This document shows positions 25,723-35,400 of a DNA stretch of 64,000 nucleotides, piece by piece (positions within the stretch are counted from its first letter, which is position 1; each line of letters starts with the position of its first letter). Under the pieces are notes generated by a model, which had not been told where the DNA came from, did no database searches, and was given only the letters and a program-made list of their open reading frames with translations. The position numbers and the translations under genes are program-made. The DNA is from Angustibacter sp049994355 (GTDB lineage: Bacteria > Actinomycetota > Actinomycetes > Actinomycetales > Angustibacteraceae): positions 682,001-746,000 of the forward strand of contig NZ_CP188257.1 of NCBI RefSeq assembly GCF_049994355.1. The letters are read 5' to 3'.

Positions 25723-27492
25723 GTGGCGGCGGCACCGATGGCCACGATCGAGGACGTCCTGGGCACCGTGCTCGGCCATCCGGTGCCGCCCGGTGCGCGC
25801 ACCCAGACGGTGGTCTCCAGCACCGGGACGCCGTGGCTCGTCGCCGACTACTACGAGTCGAAGGTGACGGCGAACTGGCGGCCTCCGGAACAGCCGGGAA
25901 AGCTCGTGTTCTGGCGCTGGGGCAACGGCCGCGACATCCAGTGGACCGAGGTGCAGCTCTCCGGCGCCGAACGCAGCCACGCGACGCAAAGTGGCGACGA
26001 CGTGTTCACCACCATCCAGCGAGCGTGGGCGGACGTCGTGGCGCAGGCGCCCAGCCTGGTCGGCCCAGGGGGCGCACTGGATTCCCAGAGCCTCGCGGAC
26101 GCCGCTGCGCTGCTGGGCGCCGTGGGTACCTGGAGCCAACGCAAGGCCGATGCGCTGTCGACCGACATTGCCGGCGTGCAGACCAAGGACTCGGGGTTCA
26201 AGGGATCGGCGATGGAGGCGTTCGTCAACCAGGTGCAGGCAGCGCAGCGACAGGTCGCCGACCTCAAGGCTCAGACAGCCGGCTTCCAGGGCCCGCTGCA
26301 GGCCGCCGCGGCCGCCGCAGCCAAGTTCGCGCGTGACCTCAACGACTCGCTGACCCAGCTAGTCACGCGCGACGGCGGAGTCTGGGGCTCGCCGTCCCGT
26401 GCCGTGGTCTACATGTTCGACCACGCCGAGATGGGCGGCAATGCCGGTGGTGGCAACGAGCTGCAGAACATCGGCACCGAAGGTGTCGGGCACCAGGTGA
26501 ACGGCTCTGAAGGGTGGCAACCGCTCTACATCAGCTTCCCCGGGATCTTCCCTGGTGTCTGGGACGCGTTCCAACCGGGGGTCTGGCCGCAGATCGACCA
26601 ACAGGTGCGCACCAAGTGGGCGAACACGGTCACCGAGATCTTTCGCGCGCCGGTCGCCTCGGCCGCGGCGTTGCAGCAGGCCATGACAGCCGCTTCCCAG
26701 GCCCTGGTCCTCGCCGCCCCGGACCCGACCGACCCCTCGAAGGCGCCCGCCGGCCTGGACCCGCTGGCTGACCCGGCGAGCGGCGCCGGTGCGGGCGCCG
26801 ATCTCGCCGGCCTCGGCGACGCGGGCGGCCTCGGCGACGCGGGCGGCCTTGGCGACGCGGGCGGCCTCGGTGGCCTCGGCGACGCGGGCGGCCTCGGTGG
26901 CCTCGGCGACGCGGGCGGCGATCTCGGCGGCCTCGGCGGTGCAGGTGGACTCGACCCATCGCTGGCCGGCCTGGGGGCCGGCGGCGCGGGAGCGGGGAGT
27001 CTCGGCGGGCTGTCGGCCGCGAAGCTGGGCGGGTCGGGCAAGGGCAAGCCGGCTGGTTCAGGTTCCTCTGGTGGCCTGAAGCTGGGCAGCGCCGGAAAGC
27101 CGCTGTCGCTGCCGGTCCGGACCGGCAACGGTGCGGCCGGTGTCCACTCCTCCACCGGACTGGGTGCTCCGCTGCCACCCACGACGTCCGCGCTCGGCGT
27201 CCAGAACGGCCAGGTCGCCCCGGGGGGCAGCGGGATGCCGTACCTCCCGCCGATGGGCGGCATGGGTGCTGGAGGTGGTGCGGGACAACAGAAGGACCGC
27301 GAACGCACCACCTGGCTCACCGAGGACGAGGGGGTCTGGGGAGTGTCGTCCGAGCCGGTGACGAATGTCATCGGGCGCGACGAGGTCTTTGCCGAGGCGG
27401 ACGACGCGACGTGGGACGACGGCGCCGACGAGGCCGCCCCGCAGCTGCCGGAGCGCTCCCAGCCGCAGCCGACCCGAAGGCAGCAGCCGTAG
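25723..27492 (+). CDS. ESX-locus PPE/WXG-like protein with Gly-rich repeats (candidate secreted substrate)
   Basis: 589 residues from a GTG one base after the previous stop (ATG at 25738 is an alternative). The helical first half includes a long region (QSLADAAALLGAVGTWSQRK through AAAAAAKFARDLNDSLTQL) of the type found in ESX-dependent PPE/WXG-like proteins. Residues ~362-410 are repeats of GLGDAG, followed by a Gly/Ser-rich stretch. The C-terminus has TTWLTEDEGVWG and VIGRDEV; from memory a similar W-x-x-EDE-x-W tail is common in actinobacterial ESX-associated proteins. I infer an exported structural or effector protein. No catalytic residues stand out. Confidence 0.78.
   Translation: MAAAPMATIEDVLGTVLGHPVPPGARTQTVVSSTGTPWLVADYYESKVTANWRPPEQPGKLVFWRWGNGRDIQWTEVQLSGAERSHATQSGDDVFTTIQRAWADVVAQAPSLVGPGGALDSQSLADAAALLGAVGTWSQRKADALSTDIAGVQTKDSGFKGSAMEAFVNQVQAAQRQVADLKAQTAGFQGPLQAAAAAAAKFARDLNDSLTQLVTRDGGVWGSPSRAVVYMFDHAEMGGNAGGGNELQNIGTEGVGHQVNGSEGWQPLYISFPGIFPGVWDAFQPGVWPQIDQQVRTKWANTVTEIFRAPVASAAALQQAMTAASQALVLAAPDPTDPSKAPAGLDPLADPASGAGAGADLAGLGDAGGLGDAGGLGDAGGLGGLGDAGGLGGLGDAGGDLGGLGGAGGLDPSLAGLGAGGAGAGSLGGLSAAKLGGSGKGKPAGSGSSGGLKLGSAGKPLSLPVRTGNGAAGVHSSTGLGAPLPPTTSALGVQNGQVAPGGSGMPYLPPMGGMGAGGGAGQQKDRERTTWLTEDEGVWGVSSEPVTNVIGRDEVFAEADDATWDDGADEAAPQLPERSQPQPTRRQQP
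26806..26945 (+). repeat. Coding Gly-rich tandem repeat (GLGDAG units)
   Basis: About seven units of 18 to 27 bases encode GLGDAG / GLGGLGDAG / DLGGLGGAG. Phase is kept, so copy-number change would not break the frame. Confidence 0.75.
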
Positions 27493-27535
27493 GCCCACGC
27501 CAAGCAGCACAACGCATTCCTGAGAGGAGCCCGCA

Positions 27536-27970
27536 GTGCCGACACCTGAGGACGAAGCGGTCGAGGCAGCCATGGCTCGGCTGGCGCAGACCAGACGCTC
27601 GCTGGACCGGTTGCAGAAAGAGACGCTCGAAGCGGAGACCACCGTCCGATCGCCCTGCCGACGGCTGGGCGTGACGGTCGGGGCAAAGGGAGACCTGAGA
27701 GCGGTCCGCTTCTACGGCGAGACCTACCGTTCGCTGCCACCGGCCGAGCTCGGCACCCTGGTGGTACAGACCGTCGGCCGCGCCCGGCAGCAGGCCCTGG
27801 AGCAGGCGCAGAAAGCGCTGGATGAGATCCTGCCGCAGTCGTCGCTGCGGTTGGACGGCGGTGCAGGCGGACTGGACGAGATGCTGGAACGCTTCCTGGG
27901 CTCGGGGGACTACGGGCTGGGCGATGCTGACCGGGCGATGTTCCGCCGCAGCTGGGCGGGGGAGTCATGA
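27536..27970 (+). CDS. YbaB/EbfC-like protein of the ESX locus
   Basis: 144 residues from a GTG with GAGAGGAG six bases upstream. A long helix (EAAMARLAQTRRSLDRLQ), then short strands (RRLGVTVGAKGDLRAVRFYG), then a second helix (LGTLVVQTVGRARQQALEQA) reproduce the helix-strands-helix pattern of YbaB/EbfC nucleoid-associated proteins. Versions of this family often sit in actinobacterial ESX clusters, where they may serve as accessory or DNA-binding proteins. Its stop overlaps the next start (ATGA), so translation is coupled. Confidence 0.75.
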   Translation: MPTPEDEAVEAAMARLAQTRRSLDRLQKETLEAETTVRSPCRRLGVTVGAKGDLRAVRFYGETYRSLPPAELGTLVVQTVGRARQQALEQAQKALDEILPQSSLRLDGGAGGLDEMLERFLGSGDYGLGDADRAMFRRSWAGES

Positions 27971-28332
27971 GCGAGGAGTCCCTGGGGAGCGACGCGGACC
28001 AGCTGGCGCAGGGCAGGGCCGCGTTCGAGCAGCTCCAACCCTTGCTCGACGAGGTGAATCGCCTGGCCGGGCACCTGCCCGAGCCCGTCCCCCGCGACAC
28101 GGACGAGCCGATGGCCCTGGAGTTCCGGGAGCGGATCGAGCAGTGGCGAAATTCGATCATCACCGTCACCAACTCGCTCGGCGATGCGCTGGGTGGACAC
28201 GGCGACGGGGTGGCCACGGTCGCTGGCATCCAGGACGCGGCGGAGGACACCGCGACGAAGAGCGCCGGCTGGTCCGACCCGACCACGGAGGGGGCTGCGC
28301 CGAAGAGCGCCGGACCGATCGAGATCGCCTGA
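27967..28332 (+). CDS. Small helical ESX-associated protein, function unknown
   Basis: 121 residues, ATG overlapping the previous stop by four bases. Two predicted helices (LAQGRAAFEQLQPLLDEVNR and LEFRERIEQWRNSIITVTNS) separated by a short Pro-rich turn, then a polar tail. Size and pattern resemble WXG100/EspC-type ESX partners, but neither a WXG nor a Y-x-x-x-D/E motif is present. It could be a chaperone or partner for the giant protein encoded next. That is inference from position. Confidence 0.7.
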   Translation: MSEESLGSDADQLAQGRAAFEQLQPLLDEVNRLAGHLPEPVPRDTDEPMALEFRERIEQWRNSIITVTNSLGDALGGHGDGVATVAGIQDAAEDTATKSAGWSDPTTEGAAPKSAGPIEIA

Positions 28333-28352
28333 GCCGCCGTCAACCCTGCTGA

Positions 28353-28389
28353 ACCCAGCGCGACCGCACGGCCGTTAATAGCGCTGGGT
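28353..28389. promoter_or_regulatory. Inverted repeat in the leader of the giant gene
   Basis: ACCCAGCGC (28353-28361) and GCGCTGGGT (28381-28389), a perfect 9-base inverted repeat around 19 bases that include the A/T-rich run gttaata. It sits in the only gap (99 bases) between the ESX small genes and the giant gene. It could be a repressor site or an RNA hairpin. No T-tract follows. Confidence 0.45.
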
Positions 28390-28431
28390 GGACTGGCCAG
28401 TTGATCCCGTCCGGCGGAAGGGAGGTGTGCG

Positions 28432-29430
28432 GTGGCGACTGGCCTGCCGGGTTGGGTTCGGATGTTGATGTTGGCGTCTAGTGGTGTGTCGCCTCCGGAT
28501 ATTGATGATCGGGCTTGTTTGGCGTTGGCTGCCTCGTTTGAGCGGCTTGGTGTGGATTTGGAGCAGCAGGTGGGGCCGGCTATCCGCACGGCGGTGGGTC
28601 AGGCCTCGGGTGGGATGGGTGGGCGGACGCGGCGGGCGTTCTTGGCGTCGATGGAGCGGTTCACCGGTGGTGACGGCGGCGGCGGTGGTGGTGGTGGGTT
28701 TGTGGGGGTGGCGGCTGGGCAGGCGCGGGGGGCTGGGGGTTACTCGCGGTCGATGGCCACCCAGGTGACCCAGCTGAACTGGAACTGCTATTTGACGATG
28801 CTGTATCTGTTGTTCGAGCTGGTCAGTGCCTATGTGGAGTCGTTTTTTGACCCGGTGGGGGCGGCGGCGCGGGAGGCGGCGGCGCGGGAGGTGGCGGCGG
28901 CTTCGGTGCGGGCTTCGGTGCGCTCGTTCGCGATGGGCGCGTTGCGGTCCGAGGCGCAGATGGCGGTTTTCGACGCCGGGTTGCGGTTGGCGATGGATGC
29001 CTCTCGGCAGCTGTTGCAGATCGCTGAGGGGATCCGGTCGTTCGGGGTGGGCGCGTTGCGGTCCGAGGCGTACATGGTCGGTTTCCAGGCGGGCATGGAC
29101 GGGACCGTGCAGCTGCTGCAGATGGCCGACGGCACCCGGGACGGCTTCGACGTCGGGGAGCTGGCGGGCGCGGCCGAGCAGGGTGCGGTGGCTGGGCTGG
29201 CGGTGATCGCCACGGTCGGCCCGGCCGCTCAGGTTCTGGCTGGGTTGGCCCGCGCGGCTGGGGTGTCGGAGGAGCTGATCGAGCACGGCGCGGAGCTGGC
29301 CGCCGAGAGCGCGGGCGAGATGGTCGGTGGCGCCGCGGCCGGGTTGGCGGCGTCCGGTGATCCGTCGACCGGTTGGTATGACGCGACCTCTGGGGGTGTC
29401 GAGGGAATGGCTTCGATCGCCGGTCACAAG
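28432..29430 (+). other. N-terminal helical (WXG100-like) region of the giant protein
   Basis: Helical region of ~330 residues that contains an internal duplication: RSFAMGALRSEAQM and RSFGVGALRSEAYM, each followed by a similar helix (28918-29145). YLLFE within the hydrophobic segment fits Y-x-x-x-D/E but may be chance. Codons in the first ~500 bases use more T and A at third positions (ttg, gtt, tct, gat) than the rest of the gene. Confidence 0.55.
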
Positions 29431-32400
29431 CTGGGCCACCGGGGTGGGGTCCATGGCGCCGCGACGACCGAGGGCCCCGACGCCCCGCAGATCCCCGACA
29501 TCCCCGACATCCCCGAGTTTCCGCTGAGTCCCCAGATCGCCCAGATCTTGGACAGTCCCGCACCGGCAGCCGGACCGGTTGACGCGCCGACCGCCCCACC
29601 CGCCACCGACCCCAGCGCAGCGCCGACCGCGCTACCCACCACCGACCCCAGCGCGGCGCCGACCGCCGGACCAGCAGTGGCACCGGAGGTGGCCGACCCG
29701 GCCACACCGTCCCTGCAGGCCCCCGACGGTGTCGCTGCCACCGCGCACCATGTGTCGGCCGAATCCGTCCCCAGCCACGCCGGCAGCGACACCAGCAGCG
29801 ACACCGACTCCGCGTCGGTGACCTCCACGGACACCTCGGACACCTCGGACACCTCGGACACCTCGGCGACATCGGTCGACCCGGGCGGGGTCACTGCCGA
29901 CGCGTCGGCGGACCAGCTGGCATCGCCGCAGCCATCGCCGCCGCCATCGCCGCAGGCCCCCGACGTTCTCGCTGCCACCGGACACCACCACCCGGCCGAA
30001 TCTGTCCCCAGCGACACCGGCAGCGACACCGGCAGCCACAGCGACTCCGACTCCGCGTCGGTGACCTCCGCGGACACCGTGGACACCTCGGCTACATCGG
30101 TCGACTCGGATGGGGTGACGGTGCAGCCGTCGGTGCACCAGTGGGTGCACCAGGCCGCCCAGCAGCTGGACCTCGACCTGCCAGCGGTCCCCGGATCGGC
30201 AATGTCCGTCGAGCCCCAGCTGCGGTTGGAGGGCAGCCCGGACGGGTCGCTGCAGGTGCACGTGCCAGGCCGAGCCGACCCCCTGGACCTGGGGTATGTG
30301 GCCGCGATGCTCGCGGCGGCGTCCGGACGTCCGGTTGAGGTGGTCGCCGATGGCGGCCCGAGCCCGGTGCGCGTGGACGTCGAACCGTCGCATCCCCAGC
30401 CCGGCGCCCCGACCACGGCCGAAGCCGACCCACCGGCGGGAGGACCGAGCGCCCTTGAGCGTCGGGTCGCGGTCGCCGCCCAGCGGCTGTTCGACCTGCC
30501 ACCCGTCCTAACCGAGCCCGGCCCCGAACGCGCCCGCGCCGAGCTGCGCAGCACCGCGCTGTCCGCGATGGTCAGCCACCTTCAGAGCAACCCGGGGTCC
30601 GAGAAGGCTGAGCCTCCCAAGGATGAGGTCGTCCGAGCCGTCGTGGAACGATTCGGTGACCTCGCCGGCCTGGTCCGGCGTACCACCGCCGAGGTCGCCG
30701 GCCTGCTGGCCGGCGGGGGACGCGTCGAGCCGAAGCCGCTCGAGTGGGACGGCGGAGCCTTGGGGTTCATGCCCAGTCTCGACCCGGTGGTCGAGGAGGC
30801 GGACGAGGAGGCGGACGAGGAGGCGGACGAGGAGGCGCACTCGGCGGCGGACGCGGCGGACTCGGCGGCGGACTCGGCGGCGGAGCCGCAGCCGCGGCTG
30901 GACGAGCTGAGGCGCTACCTCGATCTCACCCTCGGCACCACCGCGGCGGAGGACTACGACGACGTGCACGACGTGCGCGCCGCACTCGTCGACGTCCTGG
31001 CGAAGGCTGGACGCGAGCTCATCGACCCGCTCGAGGACAGGGTCAGCGACCTGGTGGTCCGCCACCTGGGCGAGCTGCTCAACGGCGGCCGGACGACGAC
31101 GGTCAACACCCGAAGCCGTGGCCGTTCGTGGCTGGGCCGCCTGTTCGAAGGGGCGGAGAGCTGGGATGTCACGGTGAAAGCATCCCTCAGCCTCCTGGGT
31201 GATGGGCAGCACCCGTGGAAGCACGGCTCCGGCTTGGCAGTCGGCAGCAAGCACGAGGTATTCACCGCCAAGAGCCAGAACCAGCAGCGGGTGCACAGCG
31301 CCCGCCCGTTCCTCAGCGTGCTGCGCGGTCATGGTCCGGTCGGCGGCCTGGTCATGGAGTCCGGCCTGTCCCGGTTGCGCGCGCGCGGGAGCTCCAATCA
31401 GCAGCAGGACGCCACCAACCGACGGCTGCACTGGGAGGGGGCGAGCGACCGGACACGGGCCGAGCTGTTGGTGCGGATCGAGGTGCGACCGTCGGTGGGA
31501 AACGACGGTGGCCCGCAGCCGACCACCCAGCCCGTGGAGCACGTCGAGGTGCCGATGACCGTTGCCCTGGTCACCCACCCGGGAGTGCTCCGTGGCCAGT
31601 CCTTGAGCGAGCCCCGTCGTCAACTGACCTCGGAGCAGGCTCGGGCACTGGCCGGCTCGACGAGCCTGCTGGCCGAGGGAGTCATCGACGACCATGGCCT
31701 GTTCGCCGGGCGCGCGCGCCGGGCCGGCCTGAGGTGGCAAGACAAGGGGACACCCGGGCGCCTGCACCTGCAGTACTACAGCGGACACGATGCGCTGAAG
31801 GTGCTGATCACGCCGATGCTGCAAGGCTCCACGCTCTCCCCGGAGCTTGCTGGACTGCGTCATGGCTCGACGGCACTGCGGACGACCGCGCGGATCCTGG
31901 ACGTGCAGCCGATCATTGTGCAGCCGGACGGCCGATCGAGGTCCGAGGAGATCAGCGAGCAGAGCGTCAGCGCGACAACCCGTCGGCGCCTGACCGCGGA
32001 CATCCGACCGGTCCCCAGCCTCAAGCTCGGCTGGGGCCGGATCTCGTTCACGATGCGGGTGGTGCTGCAGGGCGGTCTGACCACGGAGGCACTCACCGAG
32101 CGCCGGGTACAGACCCAGCAGTCGTCGGCGACCCAGGAGCGGGGTGCGCGGCGGCTGTATCGGGCCAGGATCGAGCTGACCGAGCGCTGGTTGGATCGCA
32201 AGCGCAACCAATGGGTGACCGCGCTGAACCGCAGCCAGGACGACGGCCGCGGCGTGCACGTGGTCGACGTGCTGCTCAGCGTCACAGCAGCCGAGGCAAG
32301 CAGGCTCGCGCTGCCGGCCTCCGGCGTCGGACCCGCTACCGAGTACGCGGCCAGGCGTCTGCCGGACTGGATGGACCTGTCCGCGCTCGCGGCGATGACC

Positions 32401-35400
32401 CGGACCCGACTCCCCGTCGGCACGTCGGAGGTCGTCCGGGCCGAGCTGGAGCGGCTGCTCCAGCAGGTCGGCGCGGCCGACCTGCTGGCCTGGCGTGACG
32501 ACAGCCGCCGGCAAAGGCAGCGCCGCGGCGTGTTCCAGCACGAGTATCAGGTCAACCAGATGCTGAACTCGTTGAGTCGCATGGTGCCCCGGAAGGTGGT
32601 GCTGCAGCGCCGCCTGGGCGGCCTGGTGACCGAGACCGTGACGGTCACCGTCACGCCGGTGCGTGGACCGGTCACCTACGACCGGACCGTCAAGGGTGCG
32701 CAAGTCCGGTCGGCCGGCCAGGTCAGCCGACGTTACGCGGCCCGCCGCACCCAAGGTTGGAGCCCTGCGAGCGGCTTAGAGGCGCGGGCCGGCAGTGAAG
32801 ACCACCCGTTCGGCATCGTCGGCGTACGAGCTTCCCGCGACCGGTCCAGCGCTCTCGAGAGCCGAGTCCGGTCCTGGCGGCGGGCAGAGAAACACGGGAC
32901 CAAGACGTCGGTAGTGTTCACCGGCCCCGTCGAGTTCCACCTCAGCGTCGTCGTGAAGGGCGTCTGGCGTCGGCCGGTGCAGAACTACCGGTGGAGCAAG
33001 CTCGCGGCCGTGGCTGCGGGCCTCCCCGCCCCGCCGTCCGGCCGGCTGCGCCGCCAGGTGACGGGCTCGGTGGTCATCGAAGGCGTCGAGACGTTCGTGA
33101 CCCGGGCGCTCACCCAACCTGCGGGGCGAGTGTCACCGACCCGATCGGCGGCGGTCGGCACTCCCCGGCACAACCTTCCAGAGCCCGCGGTCGGCACCCC
33201 TGAGCGGAACGCGCTCAACGAGACGGGCGTGGACGCGGAGGGCGACACGGTGATCCACGTCGCGCGGCCGGACCTGGTGCTGGAGTCCGTCCGCCAGCTG
33301 GTCGAGCAGCTGACCGGTGCCGATGCGCTCGCGCGCGTCGAAGACGACCTCGAGGCCAGCTTCGGTGAGAGCGCGGTGGCGGCGCGGATCACCACCCGCG
33401 GGTGGAGCGCCTCGACCGGCCGGGTCGTCGTCTGGGTATGCCCGACCCTGGGCCCGCCCCGACGGCTGCAGCTCCTTAAAGAGGAGACCTCCACGTGGGT
33501 GAGCTCGGCCGGTGGCTTTGAGTTCGAACGCAGCGACGCCGAGTCCAGCACACTCGGCGGCACCGGCGCGCTGCAGGCGTCATTGCCGGTTCCGGGGGGC
33601 GCGGTCGTCGTGCGTGGCGACGCCACCTACCGGTACACCAGGGGGAAGACGTCGTCGGTCCTGCGCAGCGGCGAGGTCGGCCGTGGCCTGCAGACCTACG
33701 AGGGCGCGCTGCGCGTCCTGACCCTCCACGACCTTGGATGGAAAATCACCGTCGACATGCTGTCCCGCAGCGGGCTGCCGCGGTGGCTGCTGCCGGACAT
33801 GAAGCGCCAGCGCGCCGAGGCCAGCGTGCGCGTCGCGGGGGCTGTCGTGCGGTCGATCGAGGGGCCCGAGGCCGCTCGTGCCGGGCTGCTCGAGGACCTC
33901 GAGGAGCTCCGCCGGCGCAACGACGATGCGCTGCAGGAGCTGGGAATCAAGCTGCCGGATCGGCTCGACCCACCCGGGCGCGCACGCGTCCTGCTCTCGC
34001 CACCGAGCACGATGCAGGCGGACGGGCCGCAGACGATCGGCGTCGGCCGGCTGGTCGACGCACCCGACCTGGGCCACCTGCTGCCCCTGCTCATCGAGGC
34101 CCTCGGCGAGCGGGCTGAGCGCTACTTCCCTCCCGAGAACGATCATCGGCAGAACTCCAACATCGCCACCCAGTTCCTGTCCTTCGCGTCGATCGCCGGG
34201 CATCTCGGCGACCTGGGCGACGGCGGCGTCGCGATTCCGCTCGGTACCTACGGGCGGCGCAACCAGTCGGCCGAGCTTCGGCTCGAGGTCGAGTTCGGTG
34301 TCCCTGGCCCGGCCGAGGTGATCTCGGACGGCGCCATGATGTCCGCCTCCTACGGGACCTCGCTCGGCAAGTCGGCGAGCACCGCGGCGGAGCACGGCGG
34401 CGAGCTCGGCGGGCTGTTCCTGATGAGTGGCAACTCCCCGGTCACCCACGCCTGGCGGCTCGGTGGCACCGGACTGCTCGTCGGCTCCGCAGCAGCGGCC
34501 TGGTTCGACGTCAGCAGCGGCCGCTCCAGCCATGACACGGTTACCGTCCTGCGCAGCCTCGGCCCCAGGGGAGGGTTCCAGGCCTGGGCCACGGCGACCC
34601 TCAGCCTGTCGGCCCCGGAGATGCCGGTCGTGTCGGTGACCTCGCGGGCGGACAAGCCGTTCGTGCTGGAGGTGTCCGCGGACGCGCTGCGGGTGGCCGA
34701 CGGCACGCCGCCGCACGGGTCGCCGAAAGCGAGCATCGCCTCGGATCGCCAGGTGCGGTCGGACGAGGACTGGGGCGACGGCGGCCGCGACCTGAGGCCC
34801 TCGCTGGTTGAGATCGACCGGACGACCGCTCGTTCCCTGCAGGATCCTTCGCCCTGGCTGCATCCGCGTGCCTTCGTGGAGTCGGTGCGCGGCGCTGCGT
34901 TCATCCGCAAGCGGTTGGCGCAGACCGCCGCCGCCGCGATGGTGGACCCACATCCGGTCGAGCGGCACGAACGCGAGGCGACGGCCTCACGAGGAGCGAC
35001 CAACGGCGCCTGCCGGTCCTGGTTGCAGGAGGCGTGCGAGGGACCCGTCGACCTGCTGGGTGACGGGCTGGTGATCCGCGCGCAGCTCTCGGGCGGTGTC
35101 CTCGAGGACACGATCGGCGTGGAACCGATCCGGCTCTACGACCCCGCGGGTGACAAGGTCCTCGCCGACCTGGTCGAGCAGACCGGTCGGACCGAAGGGG
35201 AGAGTTCCGCCAGCGTGCTCAGTCACTCCGCTGCCCCGCAGGCGGCGTCAACGCTTAACCCGCTGGACGTGAGCGGCTTGGTGCCGTTGGGCAGCGCCGC
35301 GATGACCGGCCGGTCCGACTCGCGGATCACCGACTCGGGGACCAGCAACCCGGTCGTGACGAACTTCGTGGACGAGTGGGCGGTACTCCTGTACGACCTC

